A stretch of 64,000 nt of DNA from Fluviicola sp. (GTDB lineage Bacteria > Bacteroidota > Bacteroidia > Flavobacteriales_D > Crocinitomicaceae): the NCBI RefSeq assembly GCF_029266855.1, contig NZ_JAQSWB010000007.1:124001-188000 (forward strand). Reading direction: 5' to 3'. The translations under genes and the position numbers were made by a program. This document shows, piece by piece, positions 1 to 9,775 of the stretch. The stretch's first letter is position 1, and the number at the start of each line of letters is the position of its first letter. Under the pieces are notes generated by a model, which had not been told where the DNA came from, ran no database searches, and worked only from the letters and a program-made list of their open reading frames with translations.

Positions 1-1
1 C

Positions 2-364
2 GCAGGAATGGAAGCACTTTTCAAATACCGTTTTCTTATGATTGACTTCAACCAGAACATGCGTGAAAATCCGAAACTGCATGAACATTTCAAACAGCTG
101 GAAGAAGTACGGAGAACCACCTATCTGTATTCGTTTGACCTTGCTATTAAAGCCGGAGTTATGCGGGCACCTGCATTCGAAGGAGAATACAACGGATTGA
201 ATGAACGAATCCGTGTTTTTAGCGACTACTGGATAGCTTCAGCTGAAGTTTATGGAGAACCTGTGGAAACAACAGTAGATAAGTACCATAACTTATTAGT
301 TGAGATGTTCTTTCCGTATTTTACAAAGGATTCGCAGCGGGAGTTTTTGTTAAAGCGACTTTAA
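2..364 (+). CDS. TetR/AcrR-like transcriptional regulator, C-terminal part (5' end outside window)
   Basis: Frame is open to the window edge; helical C-terminal sequence 'EALFKYRFLMIDFNQNMRENPKLHEHFKQLEE' resembles Bacteroidota TetR C-terminal domains. No HTH is visible because the gene is truncated. Confidence 0.6.
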   Translation, partial: AGMEALFKYRFLMIDFNQNMRENPKLHEHFKQLEEVRRTTYLYSFDLAIKAGVMRAPAFEGEYNGLNERIRVFSDYWIASAEVYGEPVETTVDKYHNLLVEMFFPYFTKDSQREFLLKRL

Positions 365-372
365 GAAATAAA

Positions 373-401
373 AAAATCCCCAATCATTTGACCGGGGATT
401 C
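373..401. terminator. Bidirectional hairpin terminator between convergent genes
   Basis: aatcccc...ggggatt inverted repeat preceded by an A-run, between convergent stops at 364 and 449. Confidence 0.6.
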
Positions 402-448
402 TCCAACAATAAAAACAGAGTCTAAGGAAACTCTCGTTTAACAATACA

Positions 449-901
449 TTACAAATTAGCCAAAGCTTCTTTTACCAGTTCGGAAACACGTTTCCCATCT
501 GCTTTTCCAGCTAACTGACCGTTTACAGGTCCCATTACTTTACCCATATCCTGAGGTCCGCTGGCACCAACTTCAGCAATTTTTGCCGCGATGATTGCAC
601 GAACTTCGTCTTCGGACATCATTTTCGGTAAATAGTCCTCTAAAACTTTTGCCTGAAACAATTCTTCTTCCGCCAAATCATTTCTTCCCTGGTCAACATA
701 AATCTGGTAAGTCTCCATGCGTTGTTTGTGAAGTTTCAAAACGATTTTATTCGCTGCTTCTTCCGTCAACTCACCTGAACTACCGGATGTTGCCTCCAGT
801 AATAATTTACTTTTAATATCACGCAAAACTGCAAGGCGTTCTTTCTCCTTAGCAAGCATCGCGTTTTTTATATCCTGATTGATTTTTTCTGTGAAATTCA
901 T
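449..901 (-). CDS. GatB/YqeY domain-containing protein
   Basis: 150 aa; 'INQDIKNAMLAKEKERLAVLRDIKSKLL' and 'GPQDMGKVMGPVNGQLAGKADGKRVSELVKEAL' are typical of YqeY. Confidence 0.92.
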   Translation of the reverse strand: MNFTEKINQDIKNAMLAKEKERLAVLRDIKSKLLLEATSGSSGELTEEAANKIVLKLHKQRMETYQIYVDQGRNDLAEEELFQAKVLEDYLPKMMSEDEVRAIIAAKIAEVGASGPQDMGKVMGPVNGQLAGKADGKRVSELVKEALANL

Positions 902-906
902 TTTTG

Positions 907-971
907 AGGATTTTAAGATTTTAGGACTTTAAGACATCAGGACTAAATGAGTCTTAATATCTTAAAATCCT
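907..971. repeat. Inverted, low-complexity repeat between ftsZ and yqeY
   Basis: AGGATTTTAAGAT (907-919) is the exact reverse complement of ATCTTAAAATCCT (959-971), with an inner TTAAGAC/GTCTTAA pair. Confidence 0.75.
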
Positions 972-988
972 GTTGTCTTAATGTCTAT

Positions 989-2527
989 TTAGTCTACGTT
1001 ATCGTGTAAGAACGAGTTATTTGTTTTAATTCCGTCATCAGAAAGTCCGAAGCGGCTCACATTTAATTCTTCGCTTTTAACAACCTGATCCAAATGAATG
1101 TTCCTTCTGACGAAAGCAGGTTCGTCTTCCAATTCTTTCAGTCCTTCTGCCTTCTTCAACTTACTGTTGTAATTTTTAATGCGCTCCATACGCTCCATAT
1201 TACGTCGCTGTAATTCTTCTGCGCTAACAGGAGCCTTTTGAACTACATTTTCCAGTTCAACTTTAGCTTCCGCTTCATCTTCCAGGAAATAACGTTTCGG
1301 CTCTTCTTTTTCTTCAACCGAAGGAGTCGACATTGGTGTAACCATTGGTTTTGCCTCAGACTTTACTTCCCAGTCAAACTCAATAGTACCCGAATTTGTT
1401 GATTTCACTTCTTCAACTCTTGGATCTGACTTTAAAAAAGGTTCTTCCTCCTTCTTCTCAGGAATAACCTGATGTGTAGGTGAAGTCAAAGGAGTTTTGA
1501 TCTCATTCTTAGGTTCGTCTTCCAAAACAGAAACTGTTTTTTCAGGAGCTTTTTCAAAACCCGTGAACGGAGTCGAATTAAATCCAGTTGCTACCAAAGT
1601 AACACTCAATTTATTTCCAAGAGTCGGATCGTAACCATGTCCCCAAATAACATCTGCAGTAGATCCCGCTTCGTCCTGGATGTAATCCGTGATCTCACCG
1701 ATCTCATCCATTGTAACTTCGATATCACCGTAAGTAATGTTCAACAAGATGTATTTCGCTCCTTCAATGTTGTTATCGTTCAACAACGGAGATGTCAATG
1801 CTTCCTGAACCGCGTTGATCGCACGACCTTCACCTTCAGAAACAGCCGATCCCATAATCGCAACTCCGGAATCACGCATAACCGTGTTCACATCGTTGAA
1901 ATCCACGTTGATAGCTCCGGTTGTTGTAATTACATCTGCAATTCCTTTTGCGGCAGTAGCCAATACGTTATCAGCCATAGCAAATGCCTGGGCTAATGAC
2001 ATATTCCCACCAACTTCACGCAAACGCTCGTTATTGATTACCAACAAGGTATCAACACACTGACGCATTACATCCAATCCTTCTTCTGCCTGCTGGCGAC
2101 GGCGGCGTCCTTCAAAAGCAAAAGGAACCGTTACTATACCAACAGTCAATATATTTAATTCTTTAGCAACTTGTGCAATCACAGGAGCAGCACCGGTTCC
2201 TGTTCCACCACCCATTCCGGCAGTTACAAAAACCATTTTGGTCCCACCCGAAAGCAGTGCACGAATATCTTCAATATTTTCAACGGCAGCATTTCTACCA
2301 ATTTCAGGAATTGCCCCCGCACCACGTCCTTCTGTCAGGCTTGGACCCAACTGAATTTTATAAGGCACCGGAGAAATATCCAAAGCCTGACGGTCTGTAT
2401 TACAAACGATGAAATCAACACCTTTGATTTCCTGATCGAACATGTGGTTTACAGCATTACTTCCACCACCACCAACACCAATCACTTTGATAATTGACGT
2501 TGTTCCTTTTGGCAAATCGAACTCCAT
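989..2527 (-). CDS. ftsZ: Cell division protein FtsZ
   Basis: Tubulin signature GGGTGTGAAP, N-terminal 'IKVIGVGGGGSNAVNHM', long linker and C-terminal tail 'NNSFLHDNVD'. Confidence 0.98.
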   Translation of the reverse strand: MEFDLPKGTTSIIKVIGVGGGGSNAVNHMFDQEIKGVDFIVCNTDRQALDISPVPYKIQLGPSLTEGRGAGAIPEIGRNAAVENIEDIRALLSGGTKMVFVTAGMGGGTGTGAAPVIAQVAKELNILTVGIVTVPFAFEGRRRRQQAEEGLDVMRQCVDTLLVINNERLREVGGNMSLAQAFAMADNVLATAAKGIADVITTTGAINVDFNDVNTVMRDSGVAIMGSAVSEGEGRAINAVQEALTSPLLNDNNIEGAKYILLNITYGDIEVTMDEIGEITDYIQDEAGSTADVIWGHGYDPTLGNKLSVTLVATGFNSTPFTGFEKAPEKTVSVLEDEPKNEIKTPLTSPTHQVIPEKKEEEPFLKSDPRVEEVKSTNSGTIEFDWEVKSEAKPMVTPMSTPSVEEKEEPKRYFLEDEAEAKVELENVVQKAPVSAEELQRRNMERMERIKNYNSKLKKAEGLKELEDEPAFVRRNIHLDQVVKSEELNVSRFGLSDDGIKTNNSFLHDNVD

Positions 2528-2597
2528 ATGCTTTCTTTTATTGTTGTTGTTATTGTTGTTATTTCTATGACAGAATTTTCATCTTACATAGTTAATA

Positions 2598-3884
2598 CTA
2601 TTCTTCCTCCGCAAAGAAATTTTTACTCTTTGTTAACAAAGTATCAAAGAAACTTCCTCTTGTTTTCGTTGAGTGTCCTTTCACTTGTCCGGTTACGGAC
2701 TCTACTTGTTTCTGAGGCACTTCATTCTCGAATCCTTTCATCACCAATCCGATTCCCGTAGCATACATCGGAGATGTAATAGCTTCTATCGTATTTGTCG
2801 ACGCCAAATGTTCTGTCGGAAGACCAATTCGAGTTGTCATTCCGGTCATGTACTCGAATAACTGCGTGATGTGTTTCAATTGAGATCCACCACCGGTAAC
2901 GACGATACCTGCAATCATTTTCTTCTCATATCCGGAGTTCACGATTTCATAATGAACATGCTCGATGATTTCTTCCATACGGGCCTGAATAATGCTCGCC
3001 AAATTACGAAGCGTAATTTCCTTCGGGTCTCTTCCACGCAATCCGGGAATACAAACCACTTCTGTTTCCAGGCTTTCAGATGCAAGGGCAGAACCGAACT
3101 TCACTTTCAATGCTTCAGCATGACGTCGAAGAATGGTACATCCTTCCTTAATATCATCTGTAATCACGTTACCACCGAAAGGAATTACTGCTGTATGACG
3201 AATGACTCCTTCATGGAAAATTGCTACATCAGTTGTTCCACCGCCGATATCAACCAAAACAACACCGGCCTCCTTCTCTTCATCATTCAAAACAGCATCC
3301 GCAGAAGCGATTGGTTCCAGGATGATATCTTTCACCTGAAGTCCTGCTTTGTCTACACAAACCTTAATATTCTTCGCTGCATTGATCTGACCAGTAATAA
3401 TATGAAAGTTTGCTTCCAAACGAACTCCCATCATACCGATCGGGTCAATAATCCCCTGCTCATTATCAACGATATATTCCTGGGGCAGCACATGGATAAT
3501 TTCTTCTCCCGGAGGCATTACCAGCTTATACATATCATCGATAAGCGCATTGATATCTTTCTGGGAAATCTCTACTTCCGGGTTGTTCCGGGTGTAAATA
3601 CCCCTGTGTTGTAAACTTTTGATGTGTTGTCCTGCAATTCCGACATTCACTACGCGAATAATCAGATCTGCATCTACACGGTTTTGAGCTTCTTCTACAG
3701 CAGTTTTGATAGATTGTACTGTTTTCTCAATATTGGACACGATTCCTCTGGCAACACCCAAAGACTCGCTTTTTCCCATGGAAATAATTTCAATTTTCCC
3801 ATGTTCATTTTTCGTACCGACTAAACATGCAATTTTAGTGGTCCCAATATCCAATCCAACTACAATCTTTTTTCCCACTGACAT
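2598..3884 (-). CDS. ftsA: Cell division protein FtsA
   Basis: Actin-fold motifs 'VGLDIGTTKIACLVG' and 'VDIGGGTTDVAIF'; immediately upstream of ftsZ. Confidence 0.97.
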   Translation of the reverse strand: MSVGKKIVVGLDIGTTKIACLVGTKNEHGKIEIISMGKSESLGVARGIVSNIEKTVQSIKTAVEEAQNRVDADLIIRVVNVGIAGQHIKSLQHRGIYTRNNPEVEISQKDINALIDDMYKLVMPPGEEIIHVLPQEYIVDNEQGIIDPIGMMGVRLEANFHIITGQINAAKNIKVCVDKAGLQVKDIILEPIASADAVLNDEEKEAGVVLVDIGGGTTDVAIFHEGVIRHTAVIPFGGNVITDDIKEGCTILRRHAEALKVKFGSALASESLETEVVCIPGLRGRDPKEITLRNLASIIQARMEEIIEHVHYEIVNSGYEKKMIAGIVVTGGGSQLKHITQLFEYMTGMTTRIGLPTEHLASTNTIEAITSPMYATGIGLVMKGFENEVPQKQVESVTGQVKGHSTKTRGSFFDTLLTKSKNFFAEEE

Positions 3885-4261
3885 AAACTCTTCTTTTGCT
3901 TCAACCTACATCCCGTTTTGACCGGGATTAAATTTGCCGTTTTGAAACTTGATTAATCGGATTTTCATCCGCTTATTTCTTGTCTTTATCGGGTAAAAAT
4001 CAGCACATATCGATGTTTTGGTTCTTACCTATAATACGGTATGTACAAACTTAAATTTTATTTGGTCGCGTTCTTCGTGAATTTAGAATACTTATTAAAC
4101 AAGTATTGTTAATAAAGACAGTGCTGATTTTTAGGTAAAACCTTTGTAAAGGCCAGCAAAAACAGCCCGCTTCAACTATTTAGTTAATTATCAAACTGTT
4201 TATAATTTTAAAATAAAAATTTTATGTAATTTTAATAGGACCCACAAATTAATTATTTACC

Positions 4262-6229
4262 ATGCTACAACGACTTTCAATAGTCTTACTACTCTTGTTG
4301 ATTTCCCAGGTATTAAATGCTCAGAAAACAGACCTGGAGAAAATTGAAAATTTGAAGATCCGAATTAAGCAAGCGACCTATTATGACAGTTCAACGGTGT
4401 TTTCACTTGGGAGACAATGCATTCAGCTTGCCAAAAAACTTAATAAAGAGAATGAAATCGGCTATGTTTATCAGTATTACGGAAGTTTCAACTACTATGC
4501 AAACAAACTGGGTGAAGCTAAAAAGTATTACTATAAAAGCATTGCCATCGGAGAAAAAACAAAAGACTTCAAACTCATCAATTCCACGAAGATCAGGCTC
4601 AACTACTTAACCCTGGACCAGGATGTGCTAAAGGCTGAAAGTGGATTCAAACAGCTTTTACAGGACGCGAAAAAAGGAAATTATATTGAAAATCAGCTTG
4701 AGATCTATAATGGATTCGGCATCATGTACGAAACCCGACTGATGTATGATAAAGCCACGGAAAGTTACTTGAAAGGACTGCGCATTTCAGAAAAGCATCA
4801 TCAAAAATTTGCTACCGGTTATTTGTTGAATAACCTGGCACTTCTCAAATTAAAAGCAAAAAAATACGAAGAAGCAAAAAAAGACCTGGAGCGTGCGCTG
4901 ATTCTCTCAACCGAAACCAATGAATCACGCCTGCGATTAAATGTATTAAATAACCTGGGCCTGGTCACCCATGAAATTAAAGATTTTCAGGGTTCCGTTA
5001 TTCATTACAAACAAACGGTTACTGAAGCCAAAAAGATCGGTTTTCCATCCGGAATACTTGCTGCTTACATCAATTTATCCTCGTCTTACCTGGACAATAA
5101 ACAGTTATCCGAAGCTTCCAAAAGTTGTGATTCAGCTCTTATAATTGTTCAAACATACCGCGACCCTCTTTTCCTGGTCAATGCTTATCTTATGAGAGGA
5201 ATGGTCTCGACGGAGCAAAAGGATTTTCAAACAGCAGAAAGATGCATTGACTCTATCCGGTTTTTCCTCCAATCATACAACGACCCCAATTTTCGGAAAG
5301 AATTGATCGCATTACAGTCAAAATTGGCCTCTGCCCAGGGGAACTTTAAGCTCGCTTATGAACTTGAGCGCCAATACAGCAGTTTATCAGACAGTATCCG
5401 GGAAGTTTCCAATGAAAATGAACAAATGAGATTGCAAACCATTTATGGAAAGGAACGTCTTGAAAACGAACTCACCGACTCCAAACAACGGAATAAAATC
5501 TTACGGACCAAAAGCGAATTGAAATCGGCCAATTACCGCTTTACTTTCCTGGTGATTTTTTCCCTGTTCCTGCTCGTCCTTGCTGCGATCTACATTTATA
5601 ATGTCCGAAAATCACGTAAAATCAAATCTGTTTTTTCGCAAAAGTTAATTGAGCAAATCGATGCGGAACGTTCCCGGATCTCCAAAGACCTGCACGACGA
5701 CATTGGCCAAAGTTTAGCTGTAGTTAAGTCAAAACTCAATTTATTTACGACGGGAAAGATTTCGCAATTGGAAGGTGTTGACGCAGAGATCGGTGACATT
5801 TTGGAACAAACAAGAGTACTCAGCCATCAGCTTCATCCAACAGCTTTAGAAAAAATAGGTTTGGAGCGCGCATTGATTTCAATTCTTGAGAAAACGCAAT
5901 CCGCCACAGACATGCTTTGCAATTTCGACTTCGATCCGGGAGGAAGAACCATTGACTTGGAAACCAGTTCACAAATCTATCGCATCATCCAGGAATGCAT
6001 ATCCAATACCATTAAGCACGCTCATGCGAGTGCTTTAAAGGTTAGCGTAGAAGAAAAGAACGGAGAACTGATCGTTCAATACAGGGACAATGGAATTGGA
6101 ATATCCGGATCCCAGGATAAATTGGGCTTGGGACTTTTAACTATCCAGGAAAGAACAGCTATAATAGGCGGGCGATTAGATTTAAAAACCGGAACAAACA
6201 AGGGAATTTCACTGACAATAACTATTTAG
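4262..6229 (+). CDS. Signal peptide-TPR-TM sensor histidine kinase (HisKA_3/HATPase_c)
   Basis: N-terminal signal peptide, TPR repeats, TM segment 'FTFLVIFSLFLLVLAAIYIY', H-box 'ERSRISKDLHDDIGQSLAVVKSKL', and ATPase N/G boxes. Confidence 0.93.
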   Translation: MLQRLSIVLLLLLISQVLNAQKTDLEKIENLKIRIKQATYYDSSTVFSLGRQCIQLAKKLNKENEIGYVYQYYGSFNYYANKLGEAKKYYYKSIAIGEKTKDFKLINSTKIRLNYLTLDQDVLKAESGFKQLLQDAKKGNYIENQLEIYNGFGIMYETRLMYDKATESYLKGLRISEKHHQKFATGYLLNNLALLKLKAKKYEEAKKDLERALILSTETNESRLRLNVLNNLGLVTHEIKDFQGSVIHYKQTVTEAKKIGFPSGILAAYINLSSSYLDNKQLSEASKSCDSALIIVQTYRDPLFLVNAYLMRGMVSTEQKDFQTAERCIDSIRFFLQSYNDPNFRKELIALQSKLASAQGNFKLAYELERQYSSLSDSIREVSNENEQMRLQTIYGKERLENELTDSKQRNKILRTKSELKSANYRFTFLVIFSLFLLVLAAIYIYNVRKSRKIKSVFSQKLIEQIDAERSRISKDLHDDIGQSLAVVKSKLNLFTTGKISQLEGVDAEIGDILEQTRVLSHQLHPTALEKIGLERALISILEKTQSATDMLCNFDFDPGGRTIDLETSSQIYRIIQECISNTIKHAHASALKVSVEEKNGELIVQYRDNGIGISGSQDKLGLGLLTIQERTAIIGGRLDLKTGTNKGISLTITI

Positions 6230-6889
6230 ATGAAAGTAATTTTAGCAGATGATCATCCTATATTCAGAAGTGGTCTAAAGTTTCTTCTGGAATCTTCTTT
6301 CGACCATGTTGAAATTCAAGCCTACGAAAATGGTGCACAGGTCGTAGACAATATTCCCTCTTTCAAACCGGATATTGTACTGCTTGATATAGATATGCCG
6401 GTCCAGAACGGATTGGAAACCTGCTCGATTATCAAACAGCAATACCCCGATTTAGCAGTCATTATTCTTTCCATTCACAAAACCACGGATGTTATTAAAC
6501 TCGCCTTTTATAATGGCGCGCGGGGATACCTTATCAAAGACAATACTTCAGAAGAAATCGTAGAATGCATTAACTGGGTAAGGGAAGGGAAAACCTATTT
6601 ACCGCTTGTATTAAGAAATCAGCACAACAAACGCGAGGTTGATCCGAAAATGGAATTAATCACAGATGAAATCAGTTCGCTCACACCGACTGAACTGAAG
6701 GTTTTGAAACTTGTAAGCAAAAAGTACTCCAGTAAAGAAATCGCCAACCTGCTCTTTGTATCTCCGAAATCAGTTGAGAATTACAGATCGCGGATCTGCA
6801 AAAAGCTGAACCTGGACGCCCGGAACAACAGTCTGATCCTTTGGGTTATGGAAAACAAATTTCTCCTGGATTCGGATCAGCTTCAATAA
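6230..6889 (+). CDS. NarL/FixJ-family response regulator (REC + LuxR HTH)
   Basis: REC 'VILADDHPIFRSGLKFLLE...DIVLLDIDMP'; LuxR HTH 'LTPTELKVLKLVSKKYSSKEIANLLFVSPKSVENYRSRICKKLNL'; ATG directly follows the kinase stop. Confidence 0.95.
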   Translation: MKVILADDHPIFRSGLKFLLESSFDHVEIQAYENGAQVVDNIPSFKPDIVLLDIDMPVQNGLETCSIIKQQYPDLAVIILSIHKTTDVIKLAFYNGARGYLIKDNTSEEIVECINWVREGKTYLPLVLRNQHNKREVDPKMELITDEISSLTPTELKVLKLVSKKYSSKEIANLLFVSPKSVENYRSRICKKLNLDARNNSLILWVMENKFLLDSDQLQ

Positions 6890-7427
6890 TACAACAAAGA
6901 GATCCTATTTTCATAAAACCTCTCTGCTTCGGGGCATAGTTGTGTGTGCTTATATTTTTGTGCAATAGTAAGTTAAATGTGGTGTAAATCAATCCAATGG
7001 AAAAATCAGTATAAATCAAGACTGCATTAGGTACGCAACGTGCCCCCACTGGGAATATCAAATCGCCGAAAGCGTGAATATAACCAGTAGGAGCTTTAAT
7101 TGTTGCTTGCAACCATTCACTTTGGCATCTCTCCATTTTCACCTCCTTGACTCAAGAAGTGTCCACTACCAAAATTGAACAGTTTACAGATGATTTAACG
7201 TAAAATCCTGTTGTGATGCAGAACTAAAATACACAACGTAGAAAAAAGTAGTAGTAGATTATTACGTGTCATCTATGTTTTGTAAACCCTAATTTTAATT
7301 TCTTAAAGCAAATCTAAATTTACAAAAGCATATATTAAAGAGGGCTGGCCCCTCAAAAAAAAGTTACTAAACTTTAGCAGTAAGAAATTACAACAAGATT
7401 TTGTTTCTTCTGTTCAAAAACAAACAA

Positions 7428-8234
7428 TTAAAGCGTGTCTCGCAGGTATGTACACACTACCTGATTGCGGTATTTTAAGTTGATTGTTTTATATTTATTC
7501 CATCCAACATAAGGTAAACCGTTGGTATAAAAAACAATTAATTTTTTCAGTTTTTCCCTTACATCACGCTCTGTTGGAGCCGGACCCAACACAATTCGCT
7601 GAGCACCAACTCGCGGGATTAGAATAAAATCTCCCCACCTGTCCCTATGCACCTGGCTGATTTGAGCCGTTAAAAAAGGATTTTGATGAATAACCTTAGC
7701 TATGTGAAAGATCTCATCCAAGCTCCGCTCATTCTTCAATTTCGGATCCGACTCAATATCCTCAACAAGCAAGGTATCAGACTTATCTTTGATGTTCCCG
7801 GTGAAAACCAGGATCCGGGCAGTAAAATTAGGAGTTGGATTCATTGTTGCTCCTTTCGAATCCACATAAAAACTTTCCCCGAACTGATTAAAGATCCGTG
7901 CATATGGCTGCCGGATTTTTAATTTGATTCCCCAATTCCCTCCTAATTGTTTGTACACATTTACTTCTTCAACCTCGTGCATCTTTCGAATATTCTCTTC
8001 GATTGCAGCGGTATTCAAATTCTTCATTAATTGATTCGGGTAAAAGAGATTCATCCTTTTCAAACGCACCAACAATTCGGTTTCGGTCAAAAATGCATTC
8101 TCATCAACCACAGAAATAGAAACATTGGGATTCAAAACGACTGCTTCATCCTGGTTTTTACGTGCTAAAAACAGCACCCCAATGATGGCAGCAGCAAATA
8201 AAGCCCAGGCAGCTATTTTCAGTTTCTCTTTCAA
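7428..8234 (-). CDS. ftsQ: Cell division protein FtsQ/DivIB-like
   Basis: Single N-terminal TM, POTRA-like region, position between murC and ftsA. Confidence 0.88.
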   Translation of the reverse strand: MKEKLKIAAWALFAAAIIGVLFLARKNQDEAVVLNPNVSISVVDENAFLTETELLVRLKRMNLFYPNQLMKNLNTAAIEENIRKMHEVEEVNVYKQLGGNWGIKLKIRQPYARIFNQFGESFYVDSKGATMNPTPNFTARILVFTGNIKDKSDTLLVEDIESDPKLKNERSLDEIFHIAKVIHQNPFLTAQISQVHRDRWGDFILIPRVGAQRIVLGPAPTERDVREKLKKLIVFYTNGLPYVGWNKYKTINLKYRNQVVCTYLRDTL

Positions 8235-8235
8235 C

Positions 8236-9600
8236 TTAATTTTTTTCTAATCTTTTTTTCATTTCAGGAACAATCCGGTCAATATCTCCTGCTCCGATCG
8301 TCAAAACAACGCCTTCTTTAATCGTGCTTGCGAATTCCAAAACTTCTTCCGGGGATTTCAGGCGCGCTTTTTTACCGATTTTACGCACCAATTCATCACT
8401 GGTAACACCGGGAATCGGCTCCTCTCTCGCCGGGTAAATGGGCATAATAATCGCTTCATCCAATTTAGCAAGCTCACGTACAAACCCTTCTTCAAAATCT
8501 CTTGTCCGAGAAAACAAGTGAGGCTGAAAAACACCGATCACTGCCTTGTTGGGATAAAGCAAACGGATGGATGAAACAAGCGCTTCAATTTCGGTCGGAT
8601 GATGTGCATAATCATCAATATAAATCAATTTTTCCGTGCGTACCTGGTATTCAAAGCGTCTTTTAACACCTTTGAAATTTTGCAGTCCGGAACGAATTTC
8701 ATTTTCGGAAAGTCCCAATTCTTTACACATAGCTGCAACTGCCAAAGCGTTTTCTGCATTGTGAATGCCCGGCAGCCCTAAAGCCACCTCTTCCCAAACT
8801 TCACCATTCATATGAATATCCACGAAAAACTGACCTTTTTCATAATGCAGATCCGTTCCGTTTATCTGAGCACCCGGCTCATTGATTCCATAAGAAATCC
8901 CTCTAAATCCGGTTTGACGAAGCGGAAGGCCATATTTATAAATAAGCAGCTGATTCTCCTTGTGCTTATCGGCATATTCCTGGAAGCCTTCGATGAATAA
9001 TTCCTTGGTGCCATAAATATCCAAATGATCCGGATCCATTGCGGTAATAATACTTGCAAAAGGCTTCAATCGTAGGAAGGAACGATCAAATTCGTCTGCC
9101 TCAATTACGGAATAATCTGCGGATGGTTCAACCAAGACATTCGATGAAAAATTAGAAGAAATCCCACCAAGAAAGGCCGAACATTTTAAAGGCGACTGAC
9201 TTAACACATAAGCAAGCATTGTTGAGGTGGTTGTTTTACCATGCGTTCCAGCAACTCCAAGACCTTTACTTGTTTGTGTGATCAAACCTAAGACCTCGCT
9301 GCGTTTTAATACCTTATGATTTTGCTGCACATAAACCAACTCCCCCATATTTTTAGGGATTGCAGGTGTATAAACCACCAGAGTTGAATCTGTCTCCTGG
9401 TACTCCTCCGGAAGTTCGTTACCCAAATCACGGAAATGAATAGCAATGCCTTCTTTTTGCAATTCATCCGTTAAAGGAGAAGGAGTTTTGTCGTATCCGG
9501 CCACATCAAAACCTTTCGCTTTGAAATAGCGTGCCAGGGCCGACATTCCGATTCCGCCAATGCCTATGAAATAAAAGCGTTTTATGTTGTCCAATTCCAT
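8236..9600 (-). CDS. murC: UDP-N-acetylmuramate--L-alanine ligase
   Basis: 'FIGIGGIGMSALA', P-loop 'GVAGTHGKTTTSTM'; dcw context. Confidence 0.97.
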   Translation of the reverse strand: MELDNIKRFYFIGIGGIGMSALARYFKAKGFDVAGYDKTPSPLTDELQKEGIAIHFRDLGNELPEEYQETDSTLVVYTPAIPKNMGELVYVQQNHKVLKRSEVLGLITQTSKGLGVAGTHGKTTTSTMLAYVLSQSPLKCSAFLGGISSNFSSNVLVEPSADYSVIEADEFDRSFLRLKPFASIITAMDPDHLDIYGTKELFIEGFQEYADKHKENQLLIYKYGLPLRQTGFRGISYGINEPGAQINGTDLHYEKGQFFVDIHMNGEVWEEVALGLPGIHNAENALAVAAMCKELGLSENEIRSGLQNFKGVKRRFEYQVRTEKLIYIDDYAHHPTEIEALVSSIRLLYPNKAVIGVFQPHLFSRTRDFEEGFVRELAKLDEAIIMPIYPAREEPIPGVTSDELVRKIGKKARLKSPEEVLEFASTIKEGVVLTIGAGDIDRIVPEMKKRLEKN

Positions 9601-9610
9601 TTTTTCAAAC

Positions 9611-9763
9611 TTCCCCCTTTGGAGGGGGACTGAGGGGGAGGATTTATCAAATTATTTTGACAAAATTTCTTCCCCCGGTTAACCTATCATTCAATTTATC
9701 AGTTTTTCAAGTTCGGAAAACAATACACATTTCCTCCCCCTTTATCCCCCTCCAAAGGGGGAA
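9611..9763. repeat. REP-like inverted repeat pair (TTCCCCCTTTGGAGGGGGA...AGGGGGAGGA) between murC and murG
   Basis: Arm 9611-9642 matches the reverse complement of 9732-9763 at 29 of 32 positions; each arm also holds its own CCCCCTTTGGAGGGGG palindrome. Confidence 0.85.
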
Positions 9764-9775
9764 ACAAATTCGTAC

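Noticed and set aside
6846-7142. 98-aa minus-strand ORF 'MKMERCQSEWLQ...' as a real gene
   Set aside because: Overlaps the 3' end of the response regulator, shows no recognisable domain, and its C-terminal half lies antisense to coding sequence; kept only as a possible scar in findings.
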